DNA from: Hymenobacter amundsenii
Lineage (GTDB): Bacteria > Bacteroidota > Bacteroidia > Cytophagales > Hymenobacteraceae
DNA length: 41,566 bases
Direction of reading: 5' to 3'
NCBI RefSeq assembly: GCF_002204745.1
Contig: NZ_NIRR01000034.1
Span: 1-41,566 of the forward strand
Position 1 is the stretch's first letter, and each line of letters starts with the position of its first letter. The notes below the pieces were generated by a model that was given only the letters and a program-made list of their open reading frames with translations, was not told the DNA's origin and did not search any database. Shown piece by piece: positions 16,052-23,239 of this stretch. The position numbers and the translations under genes were made by a program.

Positions 16052-16094
16052 CCCGGGATTGGCTTCGCACTGCGCGGCCAATCCCGGGTTTTTT
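16052..16094 (+). terminator. intrinsic terminator after the helicase gene
   Basis: Perfect 11-bp stem CCCGGGATTGG (16052-16062) and CCAATCCCGGG (16078-16088), a 15-nt loop and a run of six T (16089-16094). It lies 55 nt after the helicase stop codon. Confidence 0.88.
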
Positions 16095-16251
16095 CGTTGT
16101 TTCTTATCCGGCCGACTGGTCGGGAGCGGCTTCGCGTCAACCGAATCAGGGGCTGAGAGCGAAAGGTATAGGGTGTGCGGTAAGCGTATAGGCGGCAATT
16201 AACCCCGCCTAGGACCTTGTCAAGCATCTTTTTTTCCGTCGGGCAGGAGTC

Positions 16252-16259
16252 TATATTTG
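16252..16259 (+). promoter_or_regulatory. TATATTTG, possible -7 box of the MFS transporter gene
   Basis: Exact TAnnTTTG match about 200 nt before the transporter ATG at 16461, after a T-rich stretch at 16229-16236. The distance is long compared with other boxes in the window, so either the leader is long or this is a chance match. Confidence 0.35.
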
Positions 16260-16460
16260 ATTGTCTGAACCAGTCGGTAGCGGGCCGAGAACGGTGTGAG
16301 CGGGATTATAGCCGGTGCTGGCTTAGCCAAAACAACGGTTGGCCGATGCTGCAAAACCACCTAAGGCAACCATCCGGTCAGAATCGATTACTTTGGTTGG
16401 AAGAGCCGGTTTACCGGCCGCCCTTCACCCTACCAATTATCCTCCCTCCTTACTCTCATC

Positions 16461-17741
16461 ATGGCCGCTCCCATTTCTGCCACCCCCCTCCGTGCTGCTC
16501 CCACTGCCCCCGGCGCGGAAACCCCCAACTACACGCCCGCCCTGGCCTCGCTTACGGTATTGTTCTTTATGATGGGTTTCATCACCTGCCTGAACGACAT
16601 CCTGATTCCGTACCTGAAAGCCATTTTCAGCCTCAGTTACACCCAGGCCAACCTCATTAACCTGTGCTTTTTCGGGGCCTACTTCGTGATGGGCATTCCG
16701 GCCGGGCGGCTGGTGCAGCGCATTGGCTACAAGGGCGGCATGCTGACCGGCTTCCTGATTGCGGCCCTCGGCGCGTTCCTGTTCTACCCGGCCGCCGACA
16801 GCCGCAGCTACGGCCTGTTTCTGGGGGCGTTGTTCGTGCTGGCTACCGGCGTGGTGCTGTTGCAGGTGGCAGGCAACCCCTACGTAGCTATTCTCGGCCC
16901 GCCCCAGTCGGCCCCGGCCCGCCTCACGCTCACCCAGGCCTTCAACTCGCTGGGTACCACCGTGGCCCCGCTGCTGGGCTCGGCCCTCATCCTCAAGAAC
17001 CTGCCCGACCTCGACACCGCCGCCTCGGCCGCCGCTATCGACGTGAAGGCCGTCCAGACGCCCTACCTAGCCATCGGGGTCGTGCTCATCATCATCAGCG
17101 GCCTGCTGGCGATGCTGAAGCTGCCCAAAATCGCGCACGTTGAGTCGGAGAACGAAGACCTGACCCGCCGCGCCTACCACTACCGCCACTTAGTGTTCGG
17201 AGTGCTGGGCATTTTTGCCTACGTAGGCGGCGAGGTGGCTATTGGCTCACACATCGTGAGCTACCTCCACCTGCCCGATGTGATGAGCCTGACGCCCAAA
17301 GTAGCCGGCGACAAAGTGGCCTGGTACTGGGGTGGCGCCATGGTGGGCCGCTTTTTGGGCGCTTACCTGCTCAACAAGTTCAACCCCGGCCGTTTGCTGG
17401 CCTTCAACGCTTTGGGTGCCGTTATTCTGGTGCTGATTTCGGTAAGCTCGACCGGGGAAGTGGCCATGTGGAGCTTGCTGGCCGTGGGCCTGATGAACTC
17501 CATCATGTTCGCCACCATTTTCACGCTGGCCGTGCGCGACCTGGGCCGCAACACCGAGGAAGCCTCGGGCTTGTTGAACGTGGGCATTGTGGGCGGGGCC
17601 ATCATTCCGTTGCTGTTCGGTTTCATTGCCGATGCCAGCTCCCTGCGCTGGGCCTTCATTCTGCCTGTGCTCTGCTACGCCTACATCATGTGGTACGGCC
17701 TGAAAGGCCACCGGCCCGTTGCGGCCACGGCGGCCGCCTAA
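16461..17741 (+). CDS. FucP/GluP-type sugar:H+ symporter (MFS)
   Basis: Inner-membrane MFS transporter of 426 residues with twelve predicted segments. It belongs to the fucose/glucose-galactose (FucP/GluP) branch, as shown by FFMMGFITCLNDILIPYLKAIFSLSYTQANLINLCFF at the N-terminus (the family's GFxTxLND) and VAGNPYVAILGPPQSAPARLTLTQAFNSLGTTVAPLLGS, the conserved loop of this branch. Towards the C-terminus the VRDLGRNTEEASGLLNVGIVGGAIIPLLFG stretch is equally typical. It probably moves glucose or a related monosaccharide with protons. It stands first in a run of three glycoside hydrolase genes, so it is the likely exit point of the glycan pathway into the cytoplasm. The start at 16461 is the first ATG before a proline/alanine-rich cytoplasmic leader. 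Confidence 0.92.
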   Translation: MAAPISATPLRAAPTAPGAETPNYTPALASLTVLFFMMGFITCLNDILIPYLKAIFSLSYTQANLINLCFFGAYFVMGIPAGRLVQRIGYKGGMLTGFLIAALGAFLFYPAADSRSYGLFLGALFVLATGVVLLQVAGNPYVAILGPPQSAPARLTLTQAFNSLGTTVAPLLGSALILKNLPDLDTAASAAAIDVKAVQTPYLAIGVVLIIISGLLAMLKLPKIAHVESENEDLTRRAYHYRHLVFGVLGIFAYVGGEVAIGSHIVSYLHLPDVMSLTPKVAGDKVAWYWGGAMVGRFLGAYLLNKFNPGRLLAFNALGAVILVLISVSSTGEVAMWSLLAVGLMNSIMFATIFTLAVRDLGRNTEEASGLLNVGIVGGAIIPLLFGFIADASSLRWAFILPVLCYAYIMWYGLKGHRPVAATAAA

Positions 17742-17849
17742 TCGACCGCCGGTTTCGGCCACGCCTTTTCTACTCTGCTAAATCAGCCGTTTTCACAGTC
17801 CGAGAGCCCGGATTGCCGGCTACTGCCTTGCCTTTTCGCCCGCCCACTT

Positions 17850-19280
17850 ATGCCTTTTTCTGCCCGTTTATTCCGGCCTGTAGTCCTGCTCCTGACGCTT
17901 GGTTGGAGCGCGGGCTGCCAGCGCCCGGCGGCGGAGCAGGCAGGCGCAGCAGCCGTGCAGTTCTGGCTCACCAACCCCGATAAATCGGCCCTGTTCCAGC
18001 CCCAGCCAGCCCCAGTATGGACCGCGGGGGCAGCTCCCGCCGATGCTGATGAGCCGGTGCTGGAAGTCGACGACCGGCAGACGTTCCAGACCATGGACGG
18101 GTTCGGGTACTGCCTGACGGGCGGTAGCGCCGCGTTGCTGCACGCCATGAGCCCGGCGGCCCGGGCGGCGCTACTGCGGGAGCTGTTCAGCCCCGAGGGC
18201 GCGGGCATTGGGGTGAGCTACCTGCGCCTGAGCATCGGGGCCTCCGACCTCGATGCGGCCGTGTTCAGCTACGACGACCTGCCCGCGGGCCAGACCGACC
18301 CGGAGTTAGCTCACTTCAGTCTGGCCCCCGACCGCGTGCACTTGCTGCCGGTGCTGCGCGAAATTCTGGCCATCAACCCCGATATCAAGCTGATGGCCTC
18401 GCCCTGGTCGCCGCCGCCCTGGATGAAAACCAACGGCAGCTCCAAGGGCGGCTCGCTGCGGCCCGAGTTCTACCCCGTTTACGCGCAGTACTTCGTGAAG
18501 TACGTGCAGCAGATGCGGGCCGAGGGCGTGCGGATTGACGCCGTGACGGTCCAGAATGAGCCCCTACACCCCGGCAACAACCCCAGCCTGCTCATGCCGG
18601 CCCCCGAGCAGGCCGCATTTGTGCGCCACCTCGGACCCGCTTTTGAAAAGGCTGGGCTCGCCACCAAAATCATCATCTACGACCACAACGCCGACCGGCC
18701 CGACTACCCACTGACCGTGCTGCAGGATTCCGTGGCCCGTCGATACATCGATGGCACCGCATTTCACCTCTACGCCGGCCTTATTGAGGCCCTGAGCCAG
18801 GTCCACGATGCTTACCCCGACAAAAACGTGTACTTCACCGAGCAGTGGGTGGGTTCGAAGAGCGCCTTTGCCGGCAACCTGCCCTGGCACGTGCGCACGC
18901 TCCTGATCGGGGCCACCCGCAATTGGGCCCGCACCGTGCTGGAGTGGAATCTGGCCGCCGACCCCCAGCAGAACCCACACACGCCCGGCGGCTGCACCGA
19001 GTGCCGCGGCGCCCTCACCCTGGCCGGCGACACCGTAACCCGCGAAGACGCCTACTACATTATCGCCCACGCCAGCAAGTTCGTGCGCCCCGGCTCGGTC
19101 CGAATTGCCTCCACGGCCTCGGCCACGCTGCCCAACGTAGCCTTCCGTACGCCAACGGGCCAGCGGGTGGTCATCGTGCAGAACAACTCGCCCACCGTGC
19201 GGGCCTTTGCTCTGCGCTACCAGGGCCGGGCGTTCCGCTCCACGCTGCCGGCCGGGGCGGCCGCCACCTATGTGTGGTAG
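17850..19280 (+). CDS. GH30 glycoside hydrolase, lipoprotein
   Basis: Glycoside hydrolase of 476 residues related to glucosylceramidase/endo-beta-1,6-glucanase (GH30). It begins with a lipoprotein signal (VVLLLTLGWSAGCQ, lipobox Cys). The catalytic barrel starts around QTMDGFGYCLTGGSA and contains LMASPWSPPPWMKTNG. The acid/base glutamate is in VTVQNEP (Glu 237) and the nucleophile in VYFTEQW (Glu 331). The C-terminal beta-domain (VRPGSVRIASTASATLPNVAFRT) is the usual side domain. Both catalytic residues are intact. In characterised Bacteroidota loci related enzymes cut beta-1,6-glucan, but beta-glucosidase or beta-xylosidase action is possible. A second GH30 (21647-23110) follows after the GH5 gene and differs in having an ordinary signal peptide rather than a lipobox. 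Confidence 0.92.
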   Translation: MPFSARLFRPVVLLLTLGWSAGCQRPAAEQAGAAAVQFWLTNPDKSALFQPQPAPVWTAGAAPADADEPVLEVDDRQTFQTMDGFGYCLTGGSAALLHAMSPAARAALLRELFSPEGAGIGVSYLRLSIGASDLDAAVFSYDDLPAGQTDPELAHFSLAPDRVHLLPVLREILAINPDIKLMASPWSPPPWMKTNGSSKGGSLRPEFYPVYAQYFVKYVQQMRAEGVRIDAVTVQNEPLHPGNNPSLLMPAPEQAAFVRHLGPAFEKAGLATKIIIYDHNADRPDYPLTVLQDSVARRYIDGTAFHLYAGLIEALSQVHDAYPDKNVYFTEQWVGSKSAFAGNLPWHVRTLLIGATRNWARTVLEWNLAADPQQNPHTPGGCTECRGALTLAGDTVTREDAYYIIAHASKFVRPGSVRIASTASATLPNVAFRTPTGQRVVIVQNNSPTVRAFALRYQGRAFRSTLPAGAAATYVW

Positions 19281-19365
19281 GCCGGCCGGAGTGGCGGCGA
19301 ATAGCCGGGCAGCCTGTACGGGTCGCCGGAACTTGGTGCCTTTTCACCGTCTGCTCCCCACCGCT

Positions 19366-21501
19366 ATGAAAACGACTACTACCATGCTCTTCCCTTCTTC
19401 GACTCAGCGTTGGGGTGGATTGCTGCTGCTGGTGCTGCTGCTATCAGGGTTTAGTCCGGCGGCAGTGGGGCAAAGTATGCTGCGGGCCCGGGGGCCCAAA
19501 ATCGTGAATGCCAGCGGGCAAGAAGTGGTGCTGAACGGGGTGAACCTGGGCGGCTGGCTCCTGCAGGAAGGCTACATCATCAAGCCGGGCTGGCCGGGCA
19601 TCGACGGCAAGCAGACCCAGGGCACCGTCAAGAAAACCCTCTACAACGCCGGCCTCTCCGATGCCCAGGTGGAGGCGTTTTACCAGAACTACCGCGACAA
19701 TTTCATCACCCGGCCCGACATCGACTACCTGGCTTCCCTGGGGTTCAACTGCCTGCGCCTGCCCCTGCACTACGACCTGTTCCTGACCCCGGCCCAGCGG
19801 GCGGTGCGCAACGGCGTCATCCGGGGCACGGTGCCGTATGCATCCTACCTGACGTCGCTGCAAAGCTGGTACGACGCCGACGAGCTGTTCCGCGACCCGG
19901 CCCGGCTGGAGGCAGTCCGGCTCATTGACAGCACCCTGACCTGGGCGGCGGCCAACAAGATGTACGTGGTGTTCGACCTGCACGCCGCCCCCGGCTCCCA
20001 GGGCACCGACGCCAACATTGCTGACGCGTTGCAGCCCCTCGATTTCTGGTACCAGCCCATCTACCAGGACATGACCGTGCGGCTGTGGGCCACCCTGGCC
20101 CGGCGCTACAAGAACGACGCCCGGGTGGCCATGTACGACCTGCTCAACGAGCCCAACCACGTTCCCACCAACCAGCAGATTCACGCCGTCATGCAGCGGC
20201 TCATCAGCGCCGTGCGGGCCGAGGGCGACAATCACCTGCTGCTGCTAGAGGGCAACGGCTACGGCAACGACTTCAACTACCTGGAGCCGTTTACCTTCAC
20301 CGATGCTAGCAACCTGGTTTACAACTCCCACCGCTACAGTGGTACCGGTTACCTGCTCGATAACGGGGTGAACTCCACTGAGCCGGGGGCCAACAACCTG
20401 CGCTTCATTGGCAACCTGCGCAACTTCCGCACCCGCTACAGCGTGCCCATCTGGGTGGGCGAAACCGGCGAAAACACCGACGCCTGGATGGGCGAGGCCG
20501 GCCGCAACCTCAACTCCGTAGGCATCGGCTGGTGCCACTGGACCTACAAGCGCTTCGAGGACGGCAACAACGCGGCCCTGCTTCGCATCCCGTCGCCCTA
20601 CATCGTGGATGGGCCGGGCGGGCTGCCCCAGGTGCTGGAAAACATCCGCTTCCGCCGGGGCGTGTCCAACACTGCGGTCGGGGCCATTTCGCCCAACAAA
20701 AACGGCATCATCAACTACCCCGGCGGCGGCAACTACGACGGCCTGGTAACGCCCTACGCCGGCCCACCGGCCGGGCGACGCTACCAGATTACGGCCCGGC
20801 ACAGCGGTAAGGTGCTGGGCATTCAGGGCGCTTCGCTCGACAACGCCGGCCGCCTGCAGCAGCAGATGCCCACCACTGCCGCCGCCCATCAGCAGTGGGA
20901 GCTACGCCTGACCGCCGACGGCGGTTTCGTGCGCCTGATTAACGTGAACAGCCGCCGCAACCTTGATATCGTGGGGCCTTCGGTGGAAAACGGAGTGCTG
21001 GTGTACCAGTACGAGCTGCTGAACCAGGACAGCCAGTACTGGCAGGTGCTGTCCAATTTTGATGGTACCTACCGCATCGTAAATAAGTACAGCCTAAAGG
21101 CCCTCGACGTGCTCGACCAGTCCACCGCCGACGGGGCCCTGATTCAGCAGTACGCCTTCGGGGGCGGCACCAACCAGCGCTGGCAGTTCACCGACCTGGG
21201 TCCGGCCAGCGGCCCCCTAGCCACGGCCAATGCCGCCACCGAAGCCCGTTTGCAGGTTTACCCCACCGTGGCCGATGCCGAGCTCCGCCTCTACTACACC
21301 GCCCCCGCCTCCCAGCACCTCACGCTCAGCCTCCTCGACCTCACCGGCCGGGTGGTGGCTCGCCAGCCAGACCTGATGGTTCGGCCCGGCGAAAACCCGC
21401 TGACGCTGCCTGTGGCTGCTGTACGCTCCGGCGTGTATCTGCTGCGTTTGGCAACGCCCACCGGCACCCTGCTGCGCCGCGTGGTCGTCGCCCATGAATG
21501 A
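19366..21501 (+). CDS. GH5 glycanase with ricin-type lectin domain and T9SS sorting domain
   Basis: Secreted multidomain enzyme of 711 residues. After a signal peptide (LLLLVLLLSGFSPAAVGQ) comes a GH5 catalytic barrel with LNGVNLGGWLLQEGYI, an N-terminal pattern like that of exo-beta-1,3-glucanases. The acid/base glutamate lies in YDLLNEPNH (Glu 262) and the nucleophile in IWVGETGEN (Glu 366). Residues of about 470-610 form a ricin B-like trefoil with repeated QQW/QYW blocks (HQQWELRL, DSQYWQVL, NQRWQFTD) that should bind glycan. The last 80 residues (LQVYPTVADAELRLYY to LLRRVVVAHE) are a type A T9SS sorting domain, so the protein should be carried across the outer membrane. The ATG at 19366 begins the signal peptide. 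A longer frame from 19207 overlaps the GH30 gene and is rejected. Confidence 0.9.
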   Translation: MKTTTTMLFPSSTQRWGGLLLLVLLLSGFSPAAVGQSMLRARGPKIVNASGQEVVLNGVNLGGWLLQEGYIIKPGWPGIDGKQTQGTVKKTLYNAGLSDAQVEAFYQNYRDNFITRPDIDYLASLGFNCLRLPLHYDLFLTPAQRAVRNGVIRGTVPYASYLTSLQSWYDADELFRDPARLEAVRLIDSTLTWAAANKMYVVFDLHAAPGSQGTDANIADALQPLDFWYQPIYQDMTVRLWATLARRYKNDARVAMYDLLNEPNHVPTNQQIHAVMQRLISAVRAEGDNHLLLLEGNGYGNDFNYLEPFTFTDASNLVYNSHRYSGTGYLLDNGVNSTEPGANNLRFIGNLRNFRTRYSVPIWVGETGENTDAWMGEAGRNLNSVGIGWCHWTYKRFEDGNNAALLRIPSPYIVDGPGGLPQVLENIRFRRGVSNTAVGAISPNKNGIINYPGGGNYDGLVTPYAGPPAGRRYQITARHSGKVLGIQGASLDNAGRLQQQMPTTAAAHQQWELRLTADGGFVRLINVNSRRNLDIVGPSVENGVLVYQYELLNQDSQYWQVLSNFDGTYRIVNKYSLKALDVLDQSTADGALIQQYAFGGGTNQRWQFTDLGPASGPLATANAATEARLQVYPTVADAELRLYYTAPASQHLTLSLLDLTGRVVARQPDLMVRPGENPLTLPVAAVRSGVYLLRLATPTGTLLRRVVVAHE

Positions 21502-21646
21502 CTTAACCCGCCCGGGCCTGCGCCGGGACGTCTTTTGCCGGGCGCGTGGAACGCTATTGCCGCGTTCCGGCTTGACGCAGGACCGCGACCCTGCTTTGTA
21601 ACCTCTTCTTCCTCATCCCACCCCGCCTACCTATCAACTGACCATT

Positions 21647-23110
21647 ATGCAGAAGTTTCTCTTTGCCGGGCTGCTCACCCTGGGCCTCAGTTCGGCCGGG
21701 CTGGCGCAGAAAGCTGCCCAACCTGCCCCTTACTCGGCGGCCGGCCGCAAGGTGACGGTGTACACCACGGCCCAGGGCACCAAGCAGCGGCTAACCGCCA
21801 GCCCTACCGCCCTTACGTTTCAGGCCCAGGCCCAGCCCCTGGAAACCCAGCCCACCGTCTTCGTTGACCCCACCCATGCCTTCCAGACGATGATAGGCAT
21901 TGGCGGGGCCATGACGGATGCCGCCGCCGAAACCTTCGCCAAGATGCCCAAAGCGCAGCAGCAAGAGTTTCTGAAGGCCTACTTCAGCCCCACCGACGGC
22001 ATTGGCTACACCCTGGCCCGCACCACCATCCACAGCTCCGACTTCTCCACCGGCTCCTACACCTACATCACCGACGGGGACAGTAAGCTGAAGAGCTTCA
22101 GCATCGACCACGACCGGAAGTACCGCCTGCCCTTCATCAAGCAGTGCCTGGCCGCGGCCGGGGGCCAGCTCACGATGCACGTGAGCCCCTGGAGCCCGCC
22201 GGCCTGGATGAAAACCAACAACTCGATGCTGCAAGGCGGCCAGCTCAAGCCCGAGTTCCGCCAGCCCTGGGCCGATTACTACGTCAAGTTCATTCAGGCC
22301 TATGAGCAGGAAGGCGTGCCCATCTGGGGCCTCACCACTCAGAACGAACCGATGGCCAAGCAGAAGTGGGAATCCTGCCTCTACACGGCCGAGGACGAGC
22401 GCGACTTCGTGAAGAACTTCCTCGGCCCGACCCTGAAAAAGGCCGGAATGGGCGACAAAAAGCTCATCGGCTGGGACCACAACCGCGACCTGGCCTTCCA
22501 GCGCGCCACCACCCTCTTCGACGACCCCGAGGCCAGTAAATACTTCTGGGGTCTGGGCTTTCACTGGTACGAAACCTGGACCGGCAGCACCATGCAGTTC
22601 GACAACATCCGCCGGGTGAAGGAAACCTACCCCGACAAGCACCTGATTTTCACCGAAGGCTGCGTGGAGAACTTCCAGTTCTCGGGCATCAACGACTGGC
22701 GGCTGGGCGAGCGGTACGGCTACTCGATGATCAACGATTTCAACGCCGGCACCGAAGCCTGGACCGACTGGAACATCCTGCTCGATGAAACCGGCGGACC
22801 CAACCACGTGGGCAACTTCTGCTACGCCCCCATCCACGGCGACACCCGCTCGGGCCAGCTGCTCTACACCAACAGCTACTACTACATCGGCCACTTCTCC
22901 AAGTTCATCCGCCCCGGCGCGAAGCGCGTGGCCACCGCCAGCAGCCGCGACATCCTGCAAACCACCGCCTTCCAGAACCCCGATGGTTCCGTGGCCGTGG
23001 TAGTAATGAACACGACCGCCAAACCCCTGGATTTCCAGCTATGGGTGCAAGGACAGGCCGCCCCCACCACCAGCCCCGCCCACTCCATCATGACCATGAT
23101 TGTTAAGTAA
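21647..23110 (+). CDS. GH30 glycoside hydrolase (endo-beta-1,6-glucanase/glucosylceramidase-like)
   Basis: Exported hydrolase of 487 residues with a cleavable signal (FLFAGLLTLGLSSAGLAQK). The GH30 barrel shows QTMIGIGGAMTDAAAETFAK, MHVSPWSPPAWMKTNNSM, the acid/base glutamate in TTQNEPMAKQ (Glu 234) and the nucleophile in LIFTEGCVEN (Glu 337). The side domain closes with FSKFIRPGAKRVATASSRD. It is closer to the characterised beta-1,6-glucanase group (GH30_3 type) than the first GH30, judging by the SPWSPPAWMK and FTEGC motifs, but I could not align it. It ends the plus-strand hydrolase run and converges with GH3 across a terminator hairpin. Periplasmic location is likely. Confidence 0.92.
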   Translation: MQKFLFAGLLTLGLSSAGLAQKAAQPAPYSAAGRKVTVYTTAQGTKQRLTASPTALTFQAQAQPLETQPTVFVDPTHAFQTMIGIGGAMTDAAAETFAKMPKAQQQEFLKAYFSPTDGIGYTLARTTIHSSDFSTGSYTYITDGDSKLKSFSIDHDRKYRLPFIKQCLAAAGGQLTMHVSPWSPPAWMKTNNSMLQGGQLKPEFRQPWADYYVKFIQAYEQEGVPIWGLTTQNEPMAKQKWESCLYTAEDERDFVKNFLGPTLKKAGMGDKKLIGWDHNRDLAFQRATTLFDDPEASKYFWGLGFHWYETWTGSTMQFDNIRRVKETYPDKHLIFTEGCVENFQFSGINDWRLGERYGYSMINDFNAGTEAWTDWNILLDETGGPNHVGNFCYAPIHGDTRSGQLLYTNSYYYIGHFSKFIRPGAKRVATASSRDILQTTAFQNPDGSVAVVVMNTTAKPLDFQLWVQGQAAPTTSPAHSIMTMIVK

Positions 23111-23154
23111 GGGCCAGGCAGACAGTCCGCTCATCGGCCCACGCCCTCACACCA

Positions 23155-23190
23155 AAAGAGGCGACGCAGCTCCTGCAGCGTCGCCTCTTT
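23155..23190. terminator. bidirectional terminator hairpin between GH30 and GH3
   Basis: Perfect 13-bp stem AAAGAGGCGACGC (23155-23167) and GCGTCGCCTCTTT (23178-23190) with a 10-nt loop. A-rich on the left and T-rich on the right, it can act for the convergent genes on both strands. It is a conventional hairpin, unlike the long palindromes elsewhere. Confidence 0.85.
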
Positions 23191-23239
23191 CATTTTCGGC
23201 TCCTGTAATGGACCTACGGTTCCCAAAACCGCTGTAGAT

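Larger units (their letters stand above)
15998..16460. other. 463-bp gene-free region upstream of the sugar transporter
   Basis: It begins with an 8-bp hairpin right after the helicase stop (CCGCGCCA at 16004-16011 with TGGCGCGG at 16017-16024, no T tract), then the terminator at 16052-16094. The rest (16095-16460) has no convincing gene on either strand. It contains a TATATTTG box at 16252-16259 that would give a leader of about 200 nt for the transporter. No known riboswitch or recognised operator was found. Confidence 0.55.

Noticed and set aside
19207..19365. Longer start for the GH5 enzyme
   Set aside because: It overlaps the end of the GH30 gene and would place an arginine-rich leader before the signal peptide.
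21791..22960. Open frame of 389 codons on the minus strand
   Set aside because: Antisense to the second GH30 gene, whose catalytic motifs are intact; the composition is that of a shadow frame.
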